Shown: positions 28,508-36,341 of the stretch, piece after piece | Numbering within the stretch: position 1 is the first letter of the stretch | Layout: each line of letters starts with the position of its first letter | Source of the DNA: Candidatus Accumulibacter proximus | GTDB lineage: Bacteria > Pseudomonadota > Gammaproteobacteria > Burkholderiales > Rhodocyclaceae | Assembly (NCBI GenBank): GCA_016709675.1 | Contig: JADJMH010000001.1 | Coordinates: 496,001 to 560,000 of the forward strand | DNA: 64,000 bases | Direction: 5' to 3' | Program-made: the position numbers and the translations under genes | Notes under the pieces: generated by a model | Database searches by the model: none | Seen by the model: only the letters and a program-made list of their open reading frames with translations | Told to the model about the DNA's origin: nothing

Positions 28508-29641
28508 TCAAGGATTCCTCCTTGTCGCAGCGACTCGACGATAAGCCCCAAGCCACTGCCTTCGTACCTGCTGCCAAGCATAGATTTTCGCTTGTTCAAG
28601 ACCCGCCTGCCTGAGAGTGGCAGCCAGCCCTGGCTCCTGCAGTATCCGGAGCACTTCGCTCTTCATCGCCTCGTGGTCACGGATCGGCACCAAGAGGCCG
28701 GAAACCCCGTGCTCGACCAGGTCGGGGATCCCGCCCGCGCAGGTACTGACCACCGGCACGCCGCTGGCGAAAGCCTCGATGATCGAGATCGGCATGTTGT
28801 CGACCGTGCTCGGGTTGAGCAAACAATCCGCCGAGGCGTAGAGCGCGGGGATATCGGCGTTGGCGATACGACCCGCGAAGCAGACGCTGTCCTGCAGACC
28901 GAGTTGGGAAACCAGCGCCTGCAAACGCGAGAGCTCCGGCCCACTGCCAGCAAGCGTCAGCCGCGCCCGCGGAAAGGCAGACCGAACACCTGCGAAGGCG
29001 CGGATGGCGGTCGGCATGTCGTAGATCGGTTCCAGATTGCGAGTGACCACCAGGTGGGGCGCATCGCCGAAGGACCGTTGGGGTGCCGGCGCAAAACGTG
29101 ACAAATCGATAATGTTCGGGATTACTTCGGCAGTCAGCCCATGGCGGGCAAAAACCCGGAGCAGAAAGGTCGAGGGGGTCACCCGCAGCGCTGCCCGGCC
29201 AAGCGCGCGCAGCACATGCCGCGGTGCGGCAGTGAAGAACTCGTCGGCATTGCCACCCCGATAGTTGATGATGACGGGCGTTTTCCGCAGACGAGCAATC
29301 CACAAAGCGGGGGCCGCCAACAAATGCCAGGCCCAGCCCGAGTTCGCCAGAACATGCATCACTCCCGCCCGTCCAGCAGCCTGCCAAAGCTGCCACAGAT
29401 ACGGCAACAGACGAAAGCCCGCACGCAGTACCGGCAGGCGGCCAACCCAGACTGGCCAATAGGGAGGGTTGGTGCGTACCAGTTCGACCTGGATTCCTTC
29501 TTCCCGCAACAGGCGGACGATCTGTTCGCATTGATTCGCCATGCCTCCGGAAGGCGGCGGCAATGGCCCGACGATGCAGATGGCCGGCCAGGCTTGACTG
29601 GCGCCAGGAGTTGGCAGCACCTGGTCAACCACGGCGCTCAT
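28508..29641 (-). CDS. Glycosyltransferase family 4
   Basis: The most likely start is ATG 29641 (MSAVVDQVLPTPGASQAWPA), because the residues before it belong to the membrane helix of the upstream transglutaminase-like protein. GT-B features: ICIVGPLPPPSGGMANQCEQ (acceptor-side glycine loop), VIINYRGGNADEF, VIPNIIDLSRFAP, and VSTCAGGIPDLVEHGVSGLL with NMPISIIEAFASGVPV (EX7E). About 377 residues, intact. It follows the transglutaminase gene without a stop in that frame, so an indel is likely at the junction. Donor sugar is not predictable. In XrtA loci such enzymes build the EPS repeat in the cytoplasm. Confidence 0.85.
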   Translation of the reverse strand: MSAVVDQVLPTPGASQAWPAICIVGPLPPPSGGMANQCEQIVRLLREEGIQVELVRTNPPYWPVWVGRLPVLRAGFRLLPYLWQLWQAAGRAGVMHVLANSGWAWHLLAAPALWIARLRKTPVIINYRGGNADEFFTAAPRHVLRALGRAALRVTPSTFLLRVFARHGLTAEVIPNIIDLSRFAPAPQRSFGDAPHLVVTRNLEPIYDMPTAIRAFAGVRSAFPRARLTLAGSGPELSRLQALVSQLGLQDSVCFAGRIANADIPALYASADCLLNPSTVDNMPISIIEAFASGVPVVSTCAGGIPDLVEHGVSGLLVPIRDHEAMKSEVLRILQEPGLAATLRQAGLEQAKIYAWQQVRRQWLGAYRRVAATRRNP

Positions 29642-30653
29642 CTTTCGCTCCCGCGTCGCCAGGCGCCGCCTGCTGTTCCGCCAACCGGCAAGAGAAAGCA
29701 ACAGGGCCAGCACAGCCATGACGCTCAATATCCCGACGAACCAAAGATGGATCCGCAGTCGGTGAATGGCCGCAAGCTGCCGCTGGTTATCGGGCTCCGC
29801 GAGAATCCTGATGCCTGGGAGACGCCCTGGGCAATGCCGCCGAGTTGTTCGAGCGAGCGCGAGAATGACCCAAACGCGCGGACCAGCAACGCCCGGTCAT
29901 AGGAAAAGACATTGTTTCCCCAAACCATGGACCATTCCGCGAGACCTCTACGGTAGTAGTCCCACGCCTTGGCTTCGATCGCGTACCCAGGCCGTGCGCC
30001 AGGATGCAAAGGGCAAGCGAGGTGGGCTTTTCGCGCAGGGTCTGGCGAAATTCCAGCGCCGACAGCGGCACGCCCGCTTCGCCGACGAAGTAATAGTTGT
30101 TGAAGCTATCGACCAGTTGCCAGCGCCCAAGCTGGCGGTTCCAGATCTCCAGCCAGATGTGGCCGTGCCCGCCGAAACCGTCAAAAGAGAAAGCCCAGGC
30201 CCGCACCGGGATACCTGCGGCAATCGCCAACGCGGTGAATACGCGCACGAAATCGCCGCAATAACCCTCGCCCTTGCCGACGATGCGACGATAGCTATCC
30301 ACGAGATCCGACTGGATCGCGCCACCCGAGAGCACAGGGCTCGATCCGAGCAGATGGCGGCTGATGGCGAGCGCACGATCCCAGTCCGAGGGCATTGCCT
30401 TCAACCCAAGGCGGTCGACCACCTCGGCGAATACCGGATAGGGTTGGGCGCGCTCAAGCAGGAAATCCGCGGGCAAGGTGGCTGGCGTCCAGTCAAGGCC
30501 GCCGTCAGGACTGTCGACCAGCAGCAGTGCGTGACGCATGCGAACGACTTCGGTCGAACTCGTCAGGTACGGCGCCAGAGACAGCAGCGACAGCAACAGC
30601 ACGAGCAGGCTGATCCAGAGGCCTCGACGCCAGAACCGGGTGGGATCGGACAT
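29625..30653 (-). CDS. Membrane-anchored transglutaminase-like protein, frameshifted
   Basis: The start is ATG 30651-30653 (MSDPTRFWRRGLWISLLVLL), with AGGAAG eight bases upstream; an N-terminal helix follows. The core is an intact cysteine-protease-like triad: GEGYCGDFVRVFTALAIAAG (Cys), GGHGHIWLEIWN (His) and RWQLVDSFNNYYF (Asp). Frame changes near 29990 and near 29820 join it to YAIEAKAWDYYRRGLAEWSM and SLEQLGGIAQG. A C-terminal helix with a basic tail follows, HLWFVGILSVMAVLALLLSL then AGWRNSRRRL. The end is uncertain: a TGA at 29625 fits in another frame. The catalytic domain would face the periplasm. It could hydrolyse or cross-link peptides, perhaps PEP-CTERM or EPS-bound proteins. Confidence 0.7.
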
Positions 30654-30664
30654 GCTACGGCTTC

Positions 30665-31981
30665 CTACCAGCATAGCCCCTCAACCCGCGCCGGAATCGC
30701 CGCCGGGTCAGGTAGCCTGACGAGATCAAGCAGCACCTGTTCCGGGCGGCACAGGCTGGCCAGCCTGTCGGCGACCTCCGGCCCAGAGAGACCAATCACC
30801 AACACCTCGGATTCGGCAATGACTTCCTCGATCTCCGAGCGCATCATCTGCCCGATGTGCGGCAGATGCTTCTCGATGAAGCTGCGGTTCGCCCCCAACA
30901 GGCTTGCCAGATGGACCTCGGGGTCGTAAATGGAGAGCTGCATGCCCTTACCGATCAACTGCTCGGCAAGGGTCACCAGGGGGCTCTCGCGCAGGTCGTC
31001 GGTCCCGGTCTTGAAAGACAGGCCGATAAAGCCGATTCTCCGTTTGCCCAACGCCAGCAGTTTGTGCAGCGCCAAGTCCAGATGGTGACGGTTTGACTGC
31101 ATGATGCCGCCCAGCATTGGGACTTCGACGTCGTGGATCTTCGCCAGGTAGGTGGTCGCTCGCAGGTCCTTTGGCAAGCAGGAACCACCGAAGGCAAATC
31201 CTGGCCTGAGATAGGCAGTTGAGATGTTGAGCTGCGTGTCCTGGCAGACCAGATCCATGACCTCGAAGGCATCAACGCCGAGCGCGTCGCAAAGGCGGGC
31301 GGTTTCGTTGGCGAAAGTGATCTTGAGGGCATGGAAGTTGTTGCAGCAGTATTTCATCATCTCGGCCGAACGGACCGAGGTTTCGATGAAACGACAGGGC
31401 AGCTTGCCAAACAACTCGCGCAGGCGCTCGGCCGGAAAGGAGTGATTGGCGCCGACGACGGTAAACGGCGGCTTGTCGTAATCGCGAATCGACGAGCCTT
31501 CGCGCAGAAACTCGGGCTGGAAGCAGAGAAAAAAACCCTCGCCGTCCTTCTTTCCCGACTTCGCTTCGATGATCGGCCGCAGTACGTCCTCGACCGTACC
31601 CGGCACCAGCGTCGAGCGGAAGACAACAATGTGCGGCGTGCTCTTGCCGGCAATTGCGCTACCCATCTCTTCCGCCAGACGCAGAATCGCTCCCTGATCC
31701 TGGCTGCCGTTGGCCGCCGACGGCGTACCGACGCAAACCAGGGAAATCTCGCTGTCGAGCACCGCGCGCTGCGCATCGATGGTCACTGCGACACGGCCGC
31801 TGGCGGCGGCCAGAGCCATGAGCTCGACCATGCCTTCCTCGACTACCGGTGTCTTGCCGGCCATGATCAAGTCGAGCTTGGCGGCGTCGATATCAACGCC
31901 AATCACCTCGTGCCCATCGCGCGACAGACAGGCCAGCGACACCGCACCGACGTAACCCAAGCCGAAGATGCTTACTTTCAT
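30665..31981 (-). CDS. UDP-glucose/GDP-mannose 6-dehydrogenase
   Basis: 438 residues, the usual length. The NAD-binding loop GLGYVG is at residues 7-12. VFRSTLVPGTVED and FLREGSSIRDY follow, then ETARLCDALGVDAFEVMDLV. The catalytic Cys is residue 268 in FGGSCLPKD, and GLSFKTGTDDLRESP follows. It makes a uronic acid nucleotide (UDP-GlcA or GDP-ManA) by two oxidation steps, so the EPS is probably acidic. The match is closer to the GDP-mannose (AlgD) type than to UDP-glucose forms, but the substrate cannot be fixed from the sequence. The start overlaps the next gene's stop (ATGA), showing tight coupling. Confidence 0.9.
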   Translation of the reverse strand: MKVSIFGLGYVGAVSLACLSRDGHEVIGVDIDAAKLDLIMAGKTPVVEEGMVELMALAAASGRVAVTIDAQRAVLDSEISLVCVGTPSAANGSQDQGAILRLAEEMGSAIAGKSTPHIVVFRSTLVPGTVEDVLRPIIEAKSGKKDGEGFFLCFQPEFLREGSSIRDYDKPPFTVVGANHSFPAERLRELFGKLPCRFIETSVRSAEMMKYCCNNFHALKITFANETARLCDALGVDAFEVMDLVCQDTQLNISTAYLRPGFAFGGSCLPKDLRATTYLAKIHDVEVPMLGGIMQSNRHHLDLALHKLLALGKRRIGFIGLSFKTGTDDLRESPLVTLAEQLIGKGMQLSIYDPEVHLASLLGANRSFIEKHLPHIGQMMRSEIEEVIAESEVLVIGLSGPEVADRLASLCRPEQVLLDLVRLPDPAAIPARVEGLCW

Positions 31982-33192
31982 GCGATTTTTCCTTTGCTTT
32001 GCGAGAAGTTCTTGATGCAGCGATCGATGATCCGATCGAGTCTTGCCATCGAGTGCGGCCAGGCATGGTTGCTCAGCATGCGCTGCCTGCCGGCGAGCGC
32101 GAGGCGCTGCCGTTCGGTTGGCTTGTCCAGGACCCGTAGGATGGCATCAGAATATTCTTCTACACTGTCGGCAACAAGGAAATGTGTCACAGGCTCAGCG
32201 TCGACGCCACCGGCAGCGATCCGGCTGGTCACCACCGGCACGCCCATCGCCATCGCCTCGAGAATCTTGTTCTGCGTGCCGCGGGCGATGTTGAGCGGCG
32301 CCACCATCAGCGCCGACTGGCGGACGAAGGGACGTACATCCGGCACCGACCCGGTGACGGTAACGCCCGGCAGGTCGCCCAGCTTGCGCATCGCGGGCGA
32401 GGGGTCGGCACCAATGATCAACAACTTGATCTGCGGGCGGCGTGTTCTTAGAACGGGCCAGATCTGCGCGCAGAAGCGCGCCATGCACTCCTGATTCGGG
32501 TAGTAGTCCATCCGGCCGATGAAGCTCAGCGTATCCGCATCGTGGGGCTCGCCCGACGGGCAGAAGAACTGGGCGTCGACGCCGTTCGGAAACCAGTCGG
32601 TGGCCACCCCGGTTTGATAGCCTTCGAGCGTTTCCCACTCGGCACGCGTGGTCGCCGTACAGAGGTCGAAGCGCCTAGCCAGCCGCTTCTCGGCCGCCAG
32701 CACCTTGTTGCCTTCCAGGCGATAGCCGAGGGACAGCGGGAATGGCTTGTAGTTCGCATACTCGAGCCACTTCTGCGAATCCATGTCACCAAAGTCGAGG
32801 ATCTTCGGTACATCTCGCACGTGCTCGACGTACTGCGCGACGGACGAGCAGTGAACAAAGATCAGGTCCCATTTTTCGGTACTCAACAGCCGGTCAACGC
32901 GCTGCTTGAGTGACGGCGAATAGAAATAGCCCATCGACGACGGCGTCGGCAGCGGCAGGCGAGCGACCATCCGCAGCGTCTGCACCGGGTCGGAGACCTG
33001 CCCCATCTCGAAGCGTGCGCAGTGCGGTGCTATCCCCCGCCCTTCCTCGGCTTCCTGCTGGGAGCGCGCGAGCGAACAGACGGTCACCCGATGACCACTG
33101 GCAGTGAGGTGGCGAATCATGTTGAAGGGGCGGATCTTGCCGCCCCGCTTGGGCGGAAATGGAAAGCGGTGGCAAAGGTAAAGGATGTTCAT
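31978..33192 (-). CDS. Glycosyltransferase, exosortase A system (stp1 type)
   Basis: 404 residues, matching the PEP-CTERM/XrtA-associated sugar transferase family TIGR03087 as known. It begins MNILYLCHRFPFPPKRGGKI, with a GT-B N-terminal loop. Then come FVHCSSVAQYVEHVRDVPKI and DFGDMDSQKWLEYANYKPFP, which is typical of this family. The donor domain includes FPNGVDAQFFCPSG, LSFIGRMDYYPNQECMARFC and GTQNKILEAMAMGVPVVTSR (EX7E). It overlaps the amidotransferase start downstream in gene order (ATGA) and is intact. It is one of the marker genes of an XrtA EPS locus. Cytoplasmic; sugar unknown. Confidence 0.9.
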   Translation of the reverse strand: MNILYLCHRFPFPPKRGGKIRPFNMIRHLTASGHRVTVCSLARSQQEAEEGRGIAPHCARFEMGQVSDPVQTLRMVARLPLPTPSSMGYFYSPSLKQRVDRLLSTEKWDLIFVHCSSVAQYVEHVRDVPKILDFGDMDSQKWLEYANYKPFPLSLGYRLEGNKVLAAEKRLARRFDLCTATTRAEWETLEGYQTGVATDWFPNGVDAQFFCPSGEPHDADTLSFIGRMDYYPNQECMARFCAQIWPVLRTRRPQIKLLIIGADPSPAMRKLGDLPGVTVTGSVPDVRPFVRQSALMVAPLNIARGTQNKILEAMAMGVPVVTSRIAAGGVDAEPVTHFLVADSVEEYSDAILRVLDKPTERQRLALAGRQRMLSNHAWPHSMARLDRIIDRCIKNFSQSKGKIA

Positions 33193-35114
33193 GCGACATA
33201 GCCCTTGAGTTCGTCGGCGACATCCGCAGGGTCGCGATGATCGAGATAGATCCGGCTCCAGATTTCCAGGTTCATCAGCGCCAGCAGGCTGTCGGTACCG
33301 TCAATGCGGCTGGCTTCGTGGTCTGCCACCAACTGGTCAACCCGCGAATGATGAAACAGGCCACGCGACTTCACCACCTCGGCCGCCAGGAGTCGCCGCA
33401 ACATGGGTGACAGTTCGCGCTTGAGCCAGGCACCCATCGGCGTGCCGAAGCCGCGCTTCTTGCGATTGAGGATGTCGTCAGGCAGCAGATCCGCCAGAGA
33501 CGCCTTCATCAGGTGCTTGAGCCGGCCATGGCGCACCTTGACCGACAACGGCATGGCCGCTGCGAGTTCGACCAGTTCGTGATCGAGCAGGGGCACTCGG
33601 CATTCGAGCGAGACGGCCATGCTCATCTTGTCGGTGAGCAGCAACAGATCGTCAGGCAACTGCGTTTCGGCATCGACGGCGAACATCCGGTTCAGTTCAT
33701 CCTCGTTGCCGGCCGCCGCAAATGCCCGCTCCAGGGGATCGGCGCCCGCTCCCCCTGGCTCGATCAGGAGGGCAGCGACGGCCCGCCGGTCGAGGACCTG
33801 CAGGTAGCTGCGATACCGTTCGTCGGCCGTCATGTCGGCTGATGCCAGGAAGCCCTTGGCCAGGCGCAAGGTGTTGAGCACGCCCGAATGACGGTCGACC
33901 GGCAGGTGCCTGGCAGCAAAGCCGGCGGCACGTCGCAGCCATTGCGGCAGGCGGCGATAGCGCAAGGCGTAATGCCCGCCAAGGTAGCGGCGATAGCCGC
34001 CGAAGAGCTCGTCTCCGCCAACGCCGGAGAGAATCACTTTGACATCCTGGCGGGCGAACTCGGAGACCAGAAAGGTGGTGATGAACGCGGTATCGGACAA
34101 AGGCTCATCCATGTGCCACAACAGTTTGGGCAATAACGCGACGACATCGGGCCGAACGAGAATCTCGCGATGTTGTGTGGAGAACAATTTGGCAACCCGA
34201 CGGGCATAAGGCAACTCGTTATACAGCGTCTCCGCTTCGCCACCGGCGAAACCGATGGCGTAGGTGCGTATCGGCTGCTGCGAGTGGCGAGCCATCAGAC
34301 CGACGACAGCACTCGAATCGACGCCTCCCGAGAGAAAGGCACCGATCGGTACGTCGCTGACCATCTGCATGCGGACTGATTCCTCGAGTTGAACCCGCAC
34401 GCGCTCGCTCCACTCGCGCTCGGAGACGCCTTGCGTCATCCGCTCGGGCAAGCGCCAGTAGCGCCACTCGCGCACCTGACCGTCCTCGATGGCCAGCAGG
34501 GTGGCCGGTGGTAACTTGCGGATTCCCCGGAAGATGCAGCCTGGGGCAGCGACGTAGCCCAGGTGCAGGTAATCGGCGACGACCTGTCGGTCGAGCTCAG
34601 CGCTGACCCCAGGCAAGGCAAGCAACGCCTTCGCTTCGGTGGCAAAAGCAAGCCGCTGCCGATCCTGCAGCACGTACAAGGGCTTCACGCCGAGCCGGTC
34701 GCGGCCGATCAGCAGCCGCCGCCGACGCGCGTCCCAGAGCGCGAAGTCGAACATGCCGTTCAACCTGTGAATGAAGTCGTCGCCCTCGGCGTCGTAGAGA
34801 TGCAACAGCACTTCACAGTCGGAACCGGTCTTGAAGTGATAGCCCTTGGCCTGCAGTTCGCCACGCAGCTCGCGGAAATTGTAGATCTCGCCGTTGCACA
34901 CCAGCCACAGCGTTTCGTCGGCGTTCGACAGCGGCTGGTGGCCGCCCGCGAGGTCGATAATCGACAGCCGGCGCATGGCGATGCCGCAGGGGCCATCGAC
35001 ATGACTACCCTCGTCGTCGGGACCACGATGCCGCGTGCGATCGCCCATGGCCGAGAGAATACCGGGCTCGACGCTCAGCCCGTCAAAACGATAGATGCCG
35101 TGAATACCACACAC
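33189..35114 (-). CDS. asnB: Glutamine-hydrolysing asparagine-synthetase-type amidotransferase
   Basis: 641 residues. Cys2 (MCGIHGIYRF) starts a class II glutaminase, with RGPDDEG and NGEIYNFRELR. The synthetase domain carries SGGVDSS at residues 262-268, then ILSGVGGDELFGGY and KKRGFGTPMGAW. It turns a carboxylate into an amide with glutamine nitrogen and ATP. It lies between two XrtA-type glycosyltransferases, with only 15 bases to the one upstream, so it is probably an amidotransferase for a uronic acid in the polymer rather than asparagine synthesis. In the catalytic regions it looks complete, unlike the enzyme at 2871. Confidence 0.85.
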   Translation of the reverse strand: MCGIHGIYRFDGLSVEPGILSAMGDRTRHRGPDDEGSHVDGPCGIAMRRLSIIDLAGGHQPLSNADETLWLVCNGEIYNFRELRGELQAKGYHFKTGSDCEVLLHLYDAEGDDFIHRLNGMFDFALWDARRRRLLIGRDRLGVKPLYVLQDRQRLAFATEAKALLALPGVSAELDRQVVADYLHLGYVAAPGCIFRGIRKLPPATLLAIEDGQVREWRYWRLPERMTQGVSEREWSERVRVQLEESVRMQMVSDVPIGAFLSGGVDSSAVVGLMARHSQQPIRTYAIGFAGGEAETLYNELPYARRVAKLFSTQHREILVRPDVVALLPKLLWHMDEPLSDTAFITTFLVSEFARQDVKVILSGVGGDELFGGYRRYLGGHYALRYRRLPQWLRRAAGFAARHLPVDRHSGVLNTLRLAKGFLASADMTADERYRSYLQVLDRRAVAALLIEPGGAGADPLERAFAAAGNEDELNRMFAVDAETQLPDDLLLLTDKMSMAVSLECRVPLLDHELVELAAAMPLSVKVRHGRLKHLMKASLADLLPDDILNRKKRGFGTPMGAWLKRELSPMLRRLLAAEVVKSRGLFHHSRVDQLVADHEASRIDGTDSLLALMNLEIWSRIYLDHRDPADVADELKGYVA

Positions 35115-35129
35115 GATGAGGCCTCTGGA

Positions 35130-36341
35130 TCAGATGAATGGGCTGCGGTCATGTCGGGCCAGAGCCCGGCGGTAGACCTCGCGATAGCGCGCCACACTGC
35201 TGGCCCAGGTTCTCTCGACCTCGACAAAGCGGCGCGCCTGCTCACGGAGCTTGGGCCAAGACGGGCGTCGGACGAGCACATCGTCGATTGCCCGAGCGAG
35301 AGCAGCGGCGTCGCCGGCGCGGAACAGGAAGCCGGTTTCACCGTGGCGAATCAACTCGCGGTGCCCGCCGACATCAGAGGCGACAAGCATCCGTCCTTGC
35401 GCCATGGCTTCAAGCGGCTTGAGCGGCGTGACCAGTTCGGTCAGCCGGATCGGCAGACGCGGGTAGGCGAGGACGTCGATCAGTTCGTAATAACGTTGCA
35501 CTTCGGCGTGCGGTACCCGACCGGTAAAAATCACGCGCTCCTGCAAACCAGCCGCAACCGCTTGCGCTCGCAGATTACTCTCCTGCGGTCCGCCGCCGAC
35601 CAGCAGCAGCCGCAGCTGCGGATGCCGTGGGAGCATCTGGCGGGCGGCCTCGATCAGGAGGTCAAGCCCTTCATAGCCATAAAAGGAACCGGCAAAGCCA
35701 ACGACCGTCGCGCCATTGAGTCCCAACGAACGGCGAAGTTCGGCATCCGGCTCGGTGTCTAGACGGAACAGGCCCACGTCTACGGCGTTCGGGATCACCG
35801 TGATGCGCTCCGGCGGGACGCCGCGGATGGCGATGTCCCCACGCAGGCCCTCACAGATCGTCGTCACCTGATCGGCGTGACGGAGAGCGAGGCTCTCAAG
35901 GGACCGCGAGGTGCGGTAGCGCAGACTGCCTTCCTGCGTCGTGCCATGATCTACCGCCGCGTCTTCCCAGGAGGCGCGCATTTCATAGACCACCGGCAAA
36001 CGCTGGCGACGCCCAACCCAGAGACTCGGCAGAGCATTGAGAACCGGCGAATGGGCGTGAATCAAATCCGGTTTCGTCATCAGCACGACCTCCCGCAGGC
36101 GAGCGGCAGTCAGTCGCATCTGACTGAGCAGGCCGTTGCCCCCGGCATTCGGTGTACGATGAAAAATCCAGCCATCGACCTCCTCCTCAAGGCTTGTCCC
36201 GAAACCCTGCTTCGGAGTCGTCAGATGAACGGTCTGCCAGCCCAAAGCGCGTTGCTCGCGCAGAATGGCCAGTGTACGAAAGCTGTAGCCACTGTGCAGC
36301 GGCAAGGAATGGTCAAGGACATGCAGAATACGCAGGCTCAT
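35130..36341 (-). CDS. Glycosyltransferase, exosortase A-associated (TIGR04063 type)
   Basis: About 403 residues. The start is ATG 36339-36341 (MSLRILHVLDHSLPLHSGYS), overlapping the preceding gene's stop. Family features: FRTLAILREQRALGWQTVHL, PDLIHAHSPVLNALPSLWVG, YEMRASWEDAAVDHGTT, IPNAVDVGLFRLDTEP, VGFAGSFYGYEGLDLLIEAA and KPLEAMAQGRMLVASDVGGH (EX7E-like). This matches the TIGR04063 family of PEP-CTERM/XrtA loci as known. Longer readings upstream are in the frame of the next gene and are not the start. Transfers a sugar to the repeat unit; donor unknown. Confidence 0.88.
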   Translation of the reverse strand: MSLRILHVLDHSLPLHSGYSFRTLAILREQRALGWQTVHLTTPKQGFGTSLEEEVDGWIFHRTPNAGGNGLLSQMRLTAARLREVVLMTKPDLIHAHSPVLNALPSLWVGRRQRLPVVYEMRASWEDAAVDHGTTQEGSLRYRTSRSLESLALRHADQVTTICEGLRGDIAIRGVPPERITVIPNAVDVGLFRLDTEPDAELRRSLGLNGATVVGFAGSFYGYEGLDLLIEAARQMLPRHPQLRLLLVGGGPQESNLRAQAVAAGLQERVIFTGRVPHAEVQRYYELIDVLAYPRLPIRLTELVTPLKPLEAMAQGRMLVASDVGGHRELIRHGETGFLFRAGDAAALARAIDDVLVRRPSWPKLREQARRFVEVERTWASSVARYREVYRRALARHDRSPFI

